Source of the DNA: Roseinatronobacter ekhonensis
Lineage (GTDB): Bacteria; Pseudomonadota; Alphaproteobacteria; Rhodobacterales; Rhodobacteraceae
Reading direction: 5' to 3'
Assembly: GCF_900499075.1 (NCBI RefSeq)
Contig: NZ_UIHC01000002.1
Location: 1 to 64,000, forward strand
DNA: 64,000 nt
The translations under genes and the position numbers were made by a program. Of the stretch, positions 35,973-44,728 are shown one piece after another; position 1 is the first letter of the stretch; each line of letters starts with the position of its first letter. The notes below the pieces were generated by a model, which saw only the letters and a list, made by a program, of their open reading frames with translations, did not search any database and had not been told where the DNA came from.

Positions 35973-36820
35973 TGTTTCGCCTCCACCCGCAACATGCGGT
36001 CGAGCATGATGGCCACGGCGACGATGACCGCGCCCGCCTCGAACCCAAGTGCTGCGTTCACCGTGTTCAGCGCCCGCACGATGGACACGCCCAGACCCGG
36101 CGCGCCGACAAGCCCTGCGATCACCACCATCGACAGCGACAGCATGATCGTCTGGTTCAGCCCAGCCATGATCTGCGGAAAGGCAAAGGGCAGTTCCACC
36201 TTCCTGATGCGCTGCGATGTGGTCGCGCCGAACGCGGTCGCGGCCTCTGACAAGGCTTGCGGGGTGGACCGGATGCCAAGCTCCGTCAGCCGGATCGCGG
36301 CGGGCATAGCGAAAATCACCGTCGCCACCAGCCCCGGCACCATGCCCAGTCCGAACAGCACCAGCACCGGTATAAGATAGACAAAGACCGGCAGTGTCTG
36401 CATCAGGTCCAGCACCGGCGTCAGCGCGCGGTAAAAGCGCGGGTGATGCGCGGCGTAAATGCCAAGCGGCACGCCCACGCCCATACACACCACGCAGGAT
36501 GCAAGCACCAGCGTCAGCGTCTGCATGGTCAGTTCCCAATAGCCTTGGTTCAGGGCGAACAAGGCACAGGCGACCACGACCAGCACCGACACCCATTTGC
36601 GCTGCAACAGCCATGTCAGCGCCCCGAAGACCGCGACAATGATGAACGGGTGCGGTGCGATCAGCGCGGTCTCCAAGCCCCCGATCATACTGCGCAGGGT
36701 CAATTCCAGCGCGTCGAAGGCGGTGATGAACGTGTCTTGTAACCACTCGAACCCGGTGGCGACCACACGGCCCACGGGAATCTTCGCATCAATAATCGGT
36801 TGGGTAAATGCGTCGGCCAT
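35969..36820 (-). CDS. choW: Choline ABC transporter, permease subunit
   Basis: Inner-membrane channel of the choline importer. 283 residues from ATG 36820 (MADAFTQPIIDAKIPVGRVV), with AAGGGG upstream. About seven membrane helices, with a long amphipathic N-terminal part typical of ProW/ChoW, and the EAA-type coupling loop EAATAFGATTSQRIRKVELP. The pore region LMQTLPVFVYLIPVLVLFGL is strongly conserved in this family. It is preceded by choX and an intercistronic terminator, and followed by choV with a 4-base overlap. Confidence 0.95.
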   Translation of the reverse strand: MADAFTQPIIDAKIPVGRVVATGFEWLQDTFITAFDALELTLRSMIGGLETALIAPHPFIIVAVFGALTWLLQRKWVSVLVVVACALFALNQGYWELTMQTLTLVLASCVVCMGVGVPLGIYAAHHPRFYRALTPVLDLMQTLPVFVYLIPVLVLFGLGMVPGLVATVIFAMPAAIRLTELGIRSTPQALSEAATAFGATTSQRIRKVELPFAFPQIMAGLNQTIMLSLSMVVIAGLVGAPGLGVSIVRALNTVNAALGFEAGAVIVAVAIMLDRMLRVEAKQ

Positions 36821-36837
36821 GCGGTGCCCCTTGTTTG

Positions 36838-36868
36838 AAAAAACGCCCCGGACCATTGGACCGGGGCG
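36838..36868 (-). terminator. Intercistronic hairpin and T-run between choX and choW
   Basis: On the minus strand, CGCCCCGGTCC-aat-GGTCCGGGGCG (one mismatch) is followed by TTTTTTC. It lies 8 bases after the choX stop and 18 before the choW ATG. It has the full form of an intrinsic terminator, so choW and choV expression should depend on readthrough, which would leave ChoX in excess. Confidence 0.8.
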
Positions 36869-36876
36869 CGAAAGGG

Positions 36877-37800
36877 TCAGTTCAGGGCGGCCATGACGGC
36901 GGCCATGGCATCGCCGCCATCGGCGGTGGTCACGCCGTCCAGCCACGGGCCAATAGCGTCCGAGTTGGCCGACAGCCACGCGGTCGCGGCTTCTTCGGGC
37001 ATGGTGCCGTCATTCAGGATCGCGCCCATGATCTCGTTTTCCATGGCCAGCGTGAATTCCAGATTGTTCAGGAACGCACCGACATTCGGGCACTCGGTCA
37101 CAAAGTCCGCGCGGGTGTTGGTATACACTTCCGCGCCGCCGAAGTTCGGGCCGAACCAGTCATCGCCGCCCGCCAGATAGGTCATGTCATAGGCGGCGTT
37201 CATCGGGTGGGGTTCCCAGCCCAGAAAAACAACCGGCTCATCGCGGCGGTCGGCGCGGGCAACCTGGGACAGCATCCCCTGTTCGGAACTCTCGACCACC
37301 TCGAACCCCGACAGGCCGAAAGCATCGGCGTCGATCATGTCCAGGATCAGTCGGTTGCCGTCATTGCCCGGTTCGATCCCGTAGATCTTGCCGTCCAGCG
37401 CGTCGGATTGCGCGGCGATGCTGCCGAAATCGGTAATGCCAAGCGCCGCACCGGCAGCATTGGTCGCCAGCGTGTATTTCGCGCCCGCCAGATTGCGGCG
37501 CACGGTGTCGACGGTGCCAGCTTCGCGGTAGGGGGCGATGTCGGCCTCCATCGTGGGCATCCAGTTGCCCAGGAACACATCGACATCGCCATTGGCCATG
37601 GATGTGTAGGTCACGGGCACCGACAGAACCAGCGTGTCGGTGTCGTAGCCCAACGCGTCCAGCAGCGTGGTCGCGACTGCGGTGGTGGCGGTGATGTCGG
37701 TCCAGCCCACATCCGAGAATGTCACGGAATCGCACGCGGAAAATGCCGGTCCGGCGGCAAGGGTCGCGGCGGCGGCAAGGGTTGTCAGACGAAGGGTCAT
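36877..37800 (-). CDS. choX: Choline ABC transporter, periplasmic binding protein
   Basis: Binds choline in the periplasm and feeds ChoWV. 307 residues from ATG 37800 with gggaga 7 bases upstream. Signal peptide MTLRLTTLAAAATLAAGPAF, with likely cleavage after AFS or AFSA. The mature start CDSVTFSDVGWTDITATTAV and FLGNWMPTMEADIAPY are close to known ChoX proteins. Their aromatic cage residues (W, Y) for the trimethylammonium group are likely supplied by VGWTD, GNWMPTM and LGWEPHPMNAAYD. It is the first gene of choXWV, divergent from betI. Confidence 0.95.
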   Translation of the reverse strand: MTLRLTTLAAAATLAAGPAFSACDSVTFSDVGWTDITATTAVATTLLDALGYDTDTLVLSVPVTYTSMANGDVDVFLGNWMPTMEADIAPYREAGTVDTVRRNLAGAKYTLATNAAGAALGITDFGSIAAQSDALDGKIYGIEPGNDGNRLILDMIDADAFGLSGFEVVESSEQGMLSQVARADRRDEPVVFLGWEPHPMNAAYDMTYLAGGDDWFGPNFGGAEVYTNTRADFVTECPNVGAFLNNLEFTLAMENEIMGAILNDGTMPEEAATAWLSANSDAIGPWLDGVTTADGGDAMAAVMAALN

Positions 37801-37826
37801 TGTATTTCTCCCATGTTGCGTTTTTC

Positions 37827-37842
37827 TTGATTGACCAATCAA
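37827..37842. promoter_or_regulatory. Probable BetI operator
   Basis: TTGATTG-AC-CAATCAA is a perfect dyad with 7-bp arms, in the 101-base gap between the divergent choX and betI genes. Known BetI operators contain an ATTGATTGGAC...CAATCAAT-like dyad, which this matches closely. It lies 26 bases before choX and about 60 before betI, so one repressor dimer pair could control both transcripts, released by choline. Confidence 0.75.
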
Positions 37843-37863
37843 TAAACAATCGGATAGCAATCC

Positions 37864-37881
37864 TGCAACCAATTTGTTGCA
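37864..37881. promoter_or_regulatory. Second dyad before betI
   Basis: TGCAAC-caattt-GTTGCA is a perfect inverted repeat with 6-bp arms, ending 20 bases before the betI ATG. It may be a second regulator site or a promoter-overlapping operator. It is unlike the first dyad in sequence, so a different protein may bind. Confidence 0.4.
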
Positions 37882-37901
37882 AAAAGCGTGCGAGGACCGC
37901 C

Positions 37902-38486
37902 ATGCCGAAGGTTGGAATGGAACCTATCAGGCGCGACGCGCTAATCAAAGCCGCTATTGTCGAGATCGGGCAGGCGGGGTCGCTGGACGTGACCGTCAGC
38001 CGGATCGCCAAGCGCGCGGGCATGTCTGCGGCGCTGGCGCATCACTATTTCGGGTCGAAAGAGGCGATGTTTCTGGCGGCCATGCGGCATGTGCTGTCGG
38101 TTTACGGTGCGGAAGTCCGCGGCGCGCTGGTCGCTTGCGACGCGCCCTGCGACAGGCTGCGCGCGCTGGTGCGTGTGTCCTTCACAGGCAGCAATTTCCG
38201 GCGCGAGGTCGTGGCGGCATGGCTGAATTTCTACGTTCTGGCGCAACGTCAGGACGATGCCGCGCGGCTGCTGCGCATCTACCAGTCGCGCTTGCGGTCG
38301 AACCTGCGCCACGCGCTGCGCCCCGTCGTGGGCGCGCGGGCGGGCGATTTGGCCGAAGCGGCTGCCGCCATGATCGACGGCGCGTACCTGCACGAAGCGC
38401 TCGGCACCGGAGAGCCCGACAGCGCCCGCGTTTGCGCGCGAGTGCAAGACTGGCTGGACGCCGCCATCAAAGGGAGCACGATATGA
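37902..38486 (+). CDS. betI: TetR-family repressor of choline/betaine genes
   Basis: Represses bet and cho genes until choline is present. 194 residues from ATG 37902 ([20 protein letters not shown]), with gcgagg upstream. The [22 protein letters not shown] start and the helix-turn-helix [21 protein letters not shown] are diagnostic of BetI. The C-terminal ligand domain contains [20 protein letters not shown]. The stop overlaps the betB start (ATGA, 38483-38486). Gene order betI-betB-betA is the common alphaproteobacterial arrangement. Confidence 0.96.
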   Translation: MPKVGMEPIRRDALIKAAIVEIGQAGSLDVTVSRIAKRAGMSAALAHHYFGSKEAMFLAAMRHVLSVYGAEVRGALVACDAPCDRLRALVRVSFTGSNFRREVVAAWLNFYVLAQRQDDAARLLRIYQSRLRSNLRHALRPVVGARAGDLAEAAAAMIDGAYLHEALGTGEPDSARVCARVQDWLDAAIKGSTI

Positions 38487-39928
38487 GAGCACAGCCCAAA
38501 GCCAGCCATTTCATAAACGGTGCCTATGTCGAGGACGCTGCAGGCGCCGCGCTTCACAGCCATTACCCCGCCACGGGCGAGGTGATTGCCAAGCTGCATT
38601 CGGCAACACCCGCAATCATTGACAGCGCCCTGCAAGCGGCGGCGGCGGCGCAAGCCGATTGGGCTGCCCGCCCGCCGGTGGAACGCGGCCGCATCCTGCA
38701 CCGCGCGGCGCAGATCATGCGCGACCGCAACCGCGCCTTGTCAGAGTTGGAAACCCTCGACACCGGCAAACCCTTGCAGGAAACGCTTGTGGCAGACCCT
38801 GCATCGGGCGCGGATGCGCTTGAGTATTTCGCAGGCTTCGCGCCGACTGTGACCGGCCAGACCATCCCGCTCGGGCGCGACATGGCCTATACCTTGCGCG
38901 AGCCTTTGGGCGTTTGCGCAGGGATTGGGGCGTGGAACTACCCGATCCAGATCGCGGCATGGAAAGCCGCGCCCGCATTGGCCTTCGGCAATGCGCTGGT
39001 GTTCAAGCCGTCCGAAGTGACGCCGCTTTCCGCGCTGGCCTTGGCCGATATCCTGACCGAAGCCGGATTGCCCGCGGGGTTGTTCAACGTGGTGCAAGGC
39101 GCGGGCGATGTCGGCGCGTCGCTGGTGGGCGATCCGCGCGTGGCGAAAGTGTCCTTGACCGGATCAGTGCCGACAGGCCGCAAGGTCTATGCGCAAGCGG
39201 CGGAGGGCATTCGCGCCGTTACCATGGAACTGGGCGGCAAATCGCCCCTGATCGTGTTTGACGATGCCGATCTGGACAACGCTGTCGGCGCGGCGATGCT
39301 GGGGAATTTCTATTCCGCGGGGCAAATCTGCACCAATGGCACGCGGGTCTTCGTGGCGCGCTCAGTGCTGGAGCCGTTTCTGGAAAGGCTGATCGCGCGC
39401 ACGGGGCGCATTGTCATGGGCGATCCGCTGGATGAAGCCACGCAGATGGGGCCGTTGGTCAGCGCGGCGCAGGCCGAGAAAGTCATGGGCTATATCGCGC
39501 GCGGGGTGGCCGAAGGCGCGCGGCTGGTCTGCGGCGGCAAAGCGGCGGGCGGATGGTTCGTGGAACCGACCGTTTTCGCCGATGTGACCGACGACATGAC
39601 CATCGCCCGCGAGGAGATTTTCGGCCCGGTGATGTCTGTGCTGGCCTTCGACAGTGAGGACGAGGTCATCGCCCGCGCGAATGCTACGGACTATGGCTTG
39701 GCCGCAGGTCTGTTCACCCGCGACCTGACTCGCGCGCACCGGGTCGTGGCGCGCTTGCAGGCGGGCACATGCTGGATCAACGCGTATAATCTGACGCCGG
39801 TGGAAATGCCCTTTGGCGGGGTCAAGGCCAGCGGCGTTGGGCGTGAGAACGGGCACGCAGCGCTGGAGCATTATACACGGGTGAAATCCGTTTATCTGGG
39901 GATGGGGGATGTCGATGCCCCCTATTAA
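38483..39928 (+). CDS. betB: Betaine aldehyde dehydrogenase
   Basis: Oxidises betaine aldehyde to glycine betaine with NAD(P)+, the second step from choline. 481 residues from ATG 38483 ([20 protein letters not shown]). NAD-binding [20 protein letters not shown] and [12 protein letters not shown], general-base Glu in [10 protein letters not shown], and nucleophilic Cys in [12 protein letters not shown] longer upstream frame exists but runs through betI in another phase and is not coding. Translationally coupled to betI; betA follows after 256 bases of structured spacer. Confidence 0.97.
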   Translation: MRAQPKASHFINGAYVEDAAGAALHSHYPATGEVIAKLHSATPAIIDSALQAAAAAQADWAARPPVERGRILHRAAQIMRDRNRALSELETLDTGKPLQETLVADPASGADALEYFAGFAPTVTGQTIPLGRDMAYTLREPLGVCAGIGAWNYPIQIAAWKAAPALAFGNALVFKPSEVTPLSALALADILTEAGLPAGLFNVVQGAGDVGASLVGDPRVAKVSLTGSVPTGRKVYAQAAEGIRAVTMELGGKSPLIVFDDADLDNAVGAAMLGNFYSAGQICTNGTRVFVARSVLEPFLERLIARTGRIVMGDPLDEATQMGPLVSAAQAEKVMGYIARGVAEGARLVCGGKAAGGWFVEPTVFADVTDDMTIAREEIFGPVMSVLAFDSEDEVIARANATDYGLAAGLFTRDLTRAHRVVARLQAGTCWINAYNLTPVEMPFGGVKASGVGRENGHAALEHYTRVKSVYLGMGDVDAPY

Positions 39929-40048
39929 GCGGCGTCAACCAAATTGCCGCGCCTTGCGGCGCGAAGAGATGTGACGCTGGCCCGCCTGTCGGCGGGCGGT
40001 TGTCCCGCCGTCGTGTCGGGCGGCTTGGGATGACTTTGCTGAGAGGCG

Positions 40049-40073
40049 GTTCAGGGCCAGGTCTGCCCTGAAC
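40049..40073. repeat. Hairpin in the betB-betA spacer
   Basis: GTTCAGGGC-caggtct-GCCCTGAAC is a perfect 9-bp inverted repeat with a 7-base loop. No T-run follows, so it is more likely an RNA-processing or stabilising element, or a REP-like unit, than a terminator. Confidence 0.55.
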
Positions 40074-40098
40074 GCGCCATGTCGAGTGTATCGCGGGA

Positions 40099-40163
40099 CA
40101 GGCCGCATCAAGGACACGCCGCGCGGGGCGCGCGGTCGCTGGCGCGATCCTTGACCCGGCCTG
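40099..40163. repeat. Long imperfect inverted repeat before betA
   Basis: caggccgcatcaagga (40099-40114) pairs with tccttgacccggcctg (40148-40163) at 14 of 16 positions. The GC-rich loop between them can itself fold (ccgcgcggggcgcgcgg). It ends 21 bases before the betA start, so the fold could hide or expose the ribosome site. Together with the hairpin at 40049 and GC-rich stems at 39945-40000, it fills the spacer. It looks like a REP-type mobile repeat. Confidence 0.5.
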
Positions 40164-40184
40164 ACCCGCTTTGGAGCTATCGTG

Positions 40185-41822
40185 ATGCAGGCAGATTATG
40201 TGATTGTGGGCGCAGGCTCTGGAGGGTGCGCGGTGGCGTATCGGCTGGCAGAGGCGGGACATTCCGTGATCGTGGTGGAAGCGGGCGGGTCGGATGCCGG
40301 CCCGTTCATCCAGATGCCCGGTGCGCTGTCCTACCCGATGAACATGGCACGCTATGACTGGGGCTACCAGACCGAGCCAGAGCCGCATTTGGGCGGGCGG
40401 CGTTTGGCCTGCCCGCGCGGGCGTGTGCTGGGCGGGTCAAGCAGCATCAACGGGATGGTCTATGTGCGCGGGCATGCGCGGGACTATGACCACTGGGCCG
40501 ACCAGGGCGCGGATGGATGGCGCTTTGCCGATGTGCTGCCCTATTTTCGCCGAATGGAGAATTGGCAGTCGGACGCAAGCGCATGGCGCGGGCAGGGCGG
40601 TCCGCTGCATGTCAGCCGCGGCAAGCGCGAGAACCCGTTATTCGACGCGTTCATCGCGGCGGGGCAGCAGGCGGGCTACCCCGTAACAGAGGATTACAAC
40701 GGCGCGCAGCAAGAGGGCTTTGGCGCGATGGAGGCGACGATCCACGCGGGGCAACGCTGGTCCGCCGCCCGTGCCTACCTGCGCCCTGCTATCGCAACGG
40801 GCCATGTGCGCGTCGTGCGCGGTCACGCCGCGCGGGTGGTCTTTGATGCAGATAATCGGGCGACCGGCGTGGTCTTGGCCGACGGACAAACCTGTCATGC
40901 CCGCGCAGAGGTGGTGCTGGCGGCCAGCAGCATCAACACGCCCAAGCTGTTGATGCTGTCGGGCATTGGCCCCGCCGCGCATCTGGCCGAGCACGGCATC
41001 GTGCCGCGTGCCGACCGCGCGGGTGTGGGGCAGAATCTGCAAGATCACCTGGAGCTTTATCTGCAATACGCGGCCAGCCAGCCGATCACCCTGTTCAAAT
41101 ACTGGAACTTGCCGGGCAAGGCTTGGGTCGGGGCGCAATGGCTGCTGGCGCGTAAAGGCCCCGGCGCCTCGAACCAGTTCGAAGCCTGTGCTTTCATCCG
41201 GTCGCGGGCGGGTGTGGAGTATCCCGACATCCAGTATCATTTCCTGCCCATCGCCGTGCGCTATGACGGGCAGGCCGTGGCCGAAGGGCACGGGTTCCAG
41301 ACGCATGTCGGCCCGATGCGCTCTGCCAGTCGTGGTTGGGTCAAACTGGCCAGCCCCCGCCCCGAGGACGCCCCGCGCATCTGCTTCAATTATATGAGCG
41401 ACCCGCAGGATTGGCAGGATTTCCGCGATTGCATTCGCCTGACGCGCGAGATCATGGGGCAGGCGGCGTTTGCGCCCTATCTGGACCGTGAAATACAGCC
41501 CGGAGCGCATGTGCAAGAAGATGCGGCACTGGATGCGTTCATCCGCGCCCATGTCGAGAGCGCCTATCATCCCTGTGGCACCGCCCGGATGGGGCGTCGG
41601 GACGATCCGCGCGCGGTGGTGGACCCGCAAGGCCGCGTGATCGGAGTGGACGGGCTGCGCGTGGCAGATAGCTCGATCTTTCCGCGTATCACCAATGGCA
41701 ACCTGAACGCGCCGTCGATCATGGTGGGAGAAAAGATCGCCGATCATATTCTGGGCCGCAGCCTGCCCGCGCTGAACCTTGAACCGTGGGTACACCCGGA
41801 TTGGCAGCAGGCGCAGCGCTGA
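40185..41822 (+). CDS. betA: Choline dehydrogenase (GMC oxidoreductase)
   Basis: A membrane-associated FAD enzyme that oxidises choline to betaine aldehyde and passes electrons to the respiratory chain. 545 residues from ATG 40185 ([20 protein letters not shown]), 8 bases after GGAG; a GTG one codon earlier is less likely. FAD motif [13 protein letters not shown] signature 1 [20 protein letters not shown], signature 2 [18 protein letters not shown], and the active-site region [13 protein letters not shown] with the catalytic His. A final [20 protein letters not shown] is as in BetA. Third step of the regulon in gene order, separated from betB by structured repeats. Confidence 0.96.
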   Translation: MQADYVIVGAGSGGCAVAYRLAEAGHSVIVVEAGGSDAGPFIQMPGALSYPMNMARYDWGYQTEPEPHLGGRRLACPRGRVLGGSSSINGMVYVRGHARDYDHWADQGADGWRFADVLPYFRRMENWQSDASAWRGQGGPLHVSRGKRENPLFDAFIAAGQQAGYPVTEDYNGAQQEGFGAMEATIHAGQRWSAARAYLRPAIATGHVRVVRGHAARVVFDADNRATGVVLADGQTCHARAEVVLAASSINTPKLLMLSGIGPAAHLAEHGIVPRADRAGVGQNLQDHLELYLQYAASQPITLFKYWNLPGKAWVGAQWLLARKGPGASNQFEACAFIRSRAGVEYPDIQYHFLPIAVRYDGQAVAEGHGFQTHVGPMRSASRGWVKLASPRPEDAPRICFNYMSDPQDWQDFRDCIRLTREIMGQAAFAPYLDREIQPGAHVQEDAALDAFIRAHVESAYHPCGTARMGRRDDPRAVVDPQGRVIGVDGLRVADSSIFPRITNGNLNAPSIMVGEKIADHILGRSLPALNLEPWVHPDWQQAQR

Positions 41823-41882
41823 ATTTTCTTGCAAAGCGCAGGTAACTGCCCAAGGATTGGGCGCAAGCTGGGCTGGACGCGG

Positions 41883-41897
41883 GCGCAAGACTTGCGC
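41883..41897. promoter_or_regulatory. Perfect dyad before the NitT/TauT-type operon
   Basis: GCGCAAG-a-CTTGCGC has 7-bp arms around one base. It lies 56 bases before the start of the binding-protein gene at 41953, a suitable place for a repressor or activator. No matching regulator is next to it. Confidence 0.4.
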
Positions 41898-41952
41898 AGC
41901 CCCGCCGGTCATGCGCTGTTGCGCTATCAGATAATCCGACAGGAGAGTTGTC

Positions 41953-42957
41953 ATGTTCTACAAATCCTTGCCTGCCGCCGTTGGCTTGAGCCTGCTTGCC
42001 GCGGCCGCGCAGGCGCAGACCTCTATGCCATTCGCGCTGGACTGGAAGTTCGAGGGGCCCGCCGCACCCTATTTCGTGGCGATTGACAAGGGTTACTTTG
42101 CCGATGCCGGGCTGGAGGTTGAGGTGGCCGCTGGTCAGGGCAGCCTTGATGCCATTCCCAAAGTGGCCACCGGCGCATTCCCCGTCGGCTTTGCCGATAT
42201 GAACAGCCTGATCAAGTTTCTGGACCAGAACCCCGGTGCGCCGGTCATCGGGGCCATGATGGTCTATGACAAGCCGCCTTTCGCCATCGTGGGCCGCAAG
42301 TCGCTGGGCGTTGAAACCCCGTCCGATCTGGAAGGCAAGGTTCTGGGCGCACCGCCGCCCGATGGCGCTTGGGCGCAATGGCCGATTTTCGTGGCCGAAA
42401 CCGGCATTGATGCCGATAGCGTGACCGTGGAACCCGTGGGCTTTCCCACGCGCGAACCATCACTGGCCGAAGGCACCGTGGCGGCCGTGACCGGCTTCAG
42501 CTTTACCTCGTTCCTGAACACCGTGCGTTTGGGCGTGCCAGAGGACGACGTGTCCGTCATCCTGATGGCGGACCACGGCGTGGACCTGTATGGCAACGCG
42601 ATTATCGTGAACACCGATTTTGCCGCCGCCAACCCCGATGCCGTCAGCAGCTTTCTGGAGGCCGTCGCAAAAGGCATGGTCGACACGATTGCAGACCCTT
42701 CCGCCGCGATTGAAAGCCTGGCCAGCCGTAACCCGGCCATGGATTCCGATCTGGAGTTGCGGCGCCTTGAACTTGCCTTGGACGCCAATATCGTGACCGA
42801 TGCGGTTCAGGCGAATGGTATGGGCTTGATTGATGCGGATCGTTTCGCAAGTGCGCTGGAACAGATCGCGCTGACCTATGACTACCAGACCACGCCGGAT
42901 GCAAGCCTGTATTTCACCGATGCGTATCTGCCCGAGGGCGGATTCAAGCTGGATTGA
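41953..42957 (+). CDS. NMT1/THI5-like ABC transporter substrate-binding protein
   Basis: Periplasmic receptor of a NitT/TauT-type importer. 334 residues. Signal peptide MFYKSLPAAVGLSLLAAAAQ, with cleavage near AQAQ (residue 22). The mature start MPFALDWKFEGPAAPYFVAI and DKGYFADAGLEVEVAAGQG are typical of the NMT1/THI5 domain shared by binding proteins for sulfonates, nitrate and pyrimidine precursors. An aggagag ribosome site lies upstream. It heads a three-gene operon and has a hairpin behind it. The DWKFEGP-A-PYFVA opening is seen in pyrimidine-type and organic-amine receptors as well, so the ligand stays open. The bet genes next to it may be coincidental. Confidence 0.88.
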   Translation: MFYKSLPAAVGLSLLAAAAQAQTSMPFALDWKFEGPAAPYFVAIDKGYFADAGLEVEVAAGQGSLDAIPKVATGAFPVGFADMNSLIKFLDQNPGAPVIGAMMVYDKPPFAIVGRKSLGVETPSDLEGKVLGAPPPDGAWAQWPIFVAETGIDADSVTVEPVGFPTREPSLAEGTVAAVTGFSFTSFLNTVRLGVPEDDVSVILMADHGVDLYGNAIIVNTDFAAANPDAVSSFLEAVAKGMVDTIADPSAAIESLASRNPAMDSDLELRRLELALDANIVTDAVQANGMGLIDADRFASALEQIALTYDYQTTPDASLYFTDAYLPEGGFKLD

Positions 42958-42967
42958 GTGGGCTTTG

Positions 42968-42995
42968 GGGCCGGCGCGGGTTGCGCCGGTCCTTT
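42968..42995 (+). terminator. Intercistronic hairpin after the binding-protein gene
   Basis: GGCCGGCGC-gggtt-GCGCCGGTC (one G-U pair) is followed by CTTTCC. It lies about 10 bases after the stop and 16 before the ATPase gene. The T-run is short, so it is probably a partial terminator or a 3'-end stabiliser, as after tctC and choX. Confidence 0.6.
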
Positions 42996-43010
42996 CCATG
43001 CGAGGGCTGA

Positions 43011-43802
43011 ATGGAAAACCTGATAGAAATCAAAGGCGTGCGCCACGCCTACCGGACCGACTCTGGGCCACTACCCGTGCTCGACGGGCTGGAAATTGCG
43101 GTTCCCGAAGGCGGCTTTGTAGCCGTTGTCGGCCCCTCGGGCTGTGGTAAATCAACCCTGACACGGTTGGTTGCAGGGCTGATGAAGCCCGACCATGGCG
43201 AGGTCTGGCTGCACGGCGAGCGCGTCAAGGGACCACGGTCCACCGTCGGCATGGCGTTCCAGAATCCGGTTCTGCTGGAATGGCGCAGCATCCTGAAAAA
43301 CGTGCTTTTGCCCTTGGAAATCGTGCCTAGCAAGCTGTCTAAAAAAGAAGCCGAGGACCGCGCGCGCATGTTGCTTTCGCTGGTCGGGCTGGAAGGGTTT
43401 GAAGATAAACGCCCGTCGGAACTGTCGGGCGGCATGCGCCAGCGCGCCAGCCTGTGCCGTGCGCTGATCCATCAGCCCGAAGTGCTGATCCTAGACGAGC
43501 CGTTCGGCGCTCTGGACGCTTTCACCCGCGAAGACCTGTGGCAGACCATGCACAAGGTAAAGGAGCGCGAGCCGTTCACCGGCGTGCTGATCACCCATGA
43601 CCTGCGCGAGTCGATCTTTCTGGCCGATCAGGTCGTTGTGCTATCCGGTCGGCCTGCGAAAACGCAATATGTGCTGGATATTCCGCGCAATGCTGCGCCC
43701 ACACTGGATGATCTGTATACCACAGAGGCCGCGGAACAGCTCAACATCCTGCGCCACCAGATTCAGGTCGCCCAAGGCCGCACGACGGAGGGGGCGACAT
43801 GA
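43011..43802 (+). CDS. ABC transporter ATP-binding protein (NitT/TauT family)
   Basis: Powers the importer. 263 residues, starting MENLIEIKGVRHAYRTDSGP behind gagggctga. Walker A GPSGCGKST, Q-loop AFQNPVLLEWRSI, signature LSGGMRQRASLCRA, Walker B VLILDEPFGALD and LITHDLRESIFLAD. The Q-loop and GMRQRASLCRAL pattern are those of SsuB/TauB-type proteins. The stop overlaps the permease start (ATGA at 43799-43802). Confidence 0.93.
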   Translation: MENLIEIKGVRHAYRTDSGPLPVLDGLEIAVPEGGFVAVVGPSGCGKSTLTRLVAGLMKPDHGEVWLHGERVKGPRSTVGMAFQNPVLLEWRSILKNVLLPLEIVPSKLSKKEAEDRARMLLSLVGLEGFEDKRPSELSGGMRQRASLCRALIHQPEVLILDEPFGALDAFTREDLWQTMHKVKEREPFTGVLITHDLRESIFLADQVVVLSGRPAKTQYVLDIPRNAAPTLDDLYTTEAAEQLNILRHQIQVAQGRTTEGAT

Positions 43803-44566
43803 ACAAACATGTGCAGGCCTTTGCCGTTCCAATGGCGGCGATTGTCGTGTTTCTGCTGTTCTGGGAAGCCTTGGTCTGGGTCAATGGCTGGCCAACCTAT
43901 AAAATGGCCGCACCTTCTGACTTGCCCGCCGCGTTCGAACGTCATTGGTCGCTGTTTCTGACCATGGGCTGGCAAACCCTGTGGCGCACGATCCTGGGAC
44001 TGTTGCTGGCGGTCATCTTTGGCACCATTCTGGGGATGATCATGGGGTTCTCGCGGATCATGCGCGATGCGCTTTATCCGCTTCTGGTCGGGTTCAACGC
44101 CATTCCCAAAGCGACCGTTGTGCCCATTGTGGCGCTGATGTTTGTTGGCCAGCATGATTTCAACACGGTGCTGTTGGCTTTCATGATCTCGTTCTTTCCC
44201 ATTGCCGTGTCGGTCAGCATCGGACTGTCCACGCTGGAACCTGAATACCGCGATATCCTGCGCTCGCTTGGCGCCTCGCAGGCAACGATTTTCTGGAAAA
44301 TCGCGCTGCCCAAGACGCTGCCGGAATTCTTCGGCGCGTTGAAAGTGGCGGTGACGTTGGCTTTCATCGGTACCAACCTCATGGAAATCGTGAGCCCGCA
44401 TGGGCGCGGCTTGGGCGCGCTGTTCGATAGCGGGCGCACCAATTCCGATTTCCCGTTGATGTTCGCGGTGCTGATCGCCTTGGCGTTCCTCGGGATCGTG
44501 CTCTACTATATCGTCGTCGCGCTTGAGAAGATATTCGCCGGCTGGGCAGAGCGCGCGCCGGGATAA
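43799..44566 (+). CDS. ABC transporter permease (NitT/TauT family)
   Basis: Channel subunit of the importer, working as a homodimer. 255 residues, with six predicted membrane helices. The coupling loop lies in EYRDILRSLGASQATIFWKI-ALPKTLPEFF, and the protein ends LYYIVVALEKIFAGWAERAP. The highly conserved GFNAIPKATVVPIVALMF stretch is typical of the family. Overlaps the ATPase gene by 4 bases and is the last gene of the operon; an intergenic repeat and then a terminator follow. Confidence 0.93.
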   Translation: MNKHVQAFAVPMAAIVVFLLFWEALVWVNGWPTYKMAAPSDLPAAFERHWSLFLTMGWQTLWRTILGLLLAVIFGTILGMIMGFSRIMRDALYPLLVGFNAIPKATVVPIVALMFVGQHDFNTVLLAFMISFFPIAVSVSIGLSTLEPEYRDILRSLGASQATIFWKIALPKTLPEFFGALKVAVTLAFIGTNLMEIVSPHGRGLGALFDSGRTNSDFPLMFAVLIALAFLGIVLYYIVVALEKIFAGWAERAPG

Positions 44567-44594
44567 CTCAAGCCATCCTCGAAGGCTGGTCTTT

Positions 44595-44615
44595 CATCCT
44601 TGCCCAAAATATCCC
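44595..44615 (+). repeat. Copy B (degenerate) of the recurrent intergenic sequence
   Basis: catccttgcccaaaatatcc resembles the exact 20-base repeat at 10322-10341 and 53087-53106, with one insertion and a shifted A-run. As at the other sites, GC-rich sequence follows (cccggggtgaatggcccgcc). It lies in the spacer behind the permease gene. Confidence 0.45.
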
Positions 44616-44678
44616 GGGGTGAATGGCCCGCCTTGGCGGGACAGAGGGGCAGCGCCCCTCAAACCCCCAGTATCTCGC

Positions 44679-44707
44679 AAAAAGGCGGCCCTTGGGCCGC
44701 CTTTTTT
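44679..44707. terminator. Bidirectional terminator between the ABC operon and icd
   Basis: aaaaaggcggccc-tt-gggccgcctttttt is a perfect 8-bp GC stem flanked by five A and six T, so it acts in both directions. It ends the ABC operon on + and, 22 bases after its stop, icd on -. Confidence 0.93.
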
Positions 44708-44728
44708 CCGTTTGGTATCAACTGGCAA

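Noticed and set aside
35973-36746. 258-codon N-terminal extension of choV
   Set aside because: This part overlaps choW out of frame. The true start MSDPAVRFQN at 35972 fits the family length and the ATGA coupling.
37874-38482. 203-codon N-terminal extension of betB
   Set aside because: It lies entirely over betI in another phase. BetB homologues begin at about the residue encoded at 38483.
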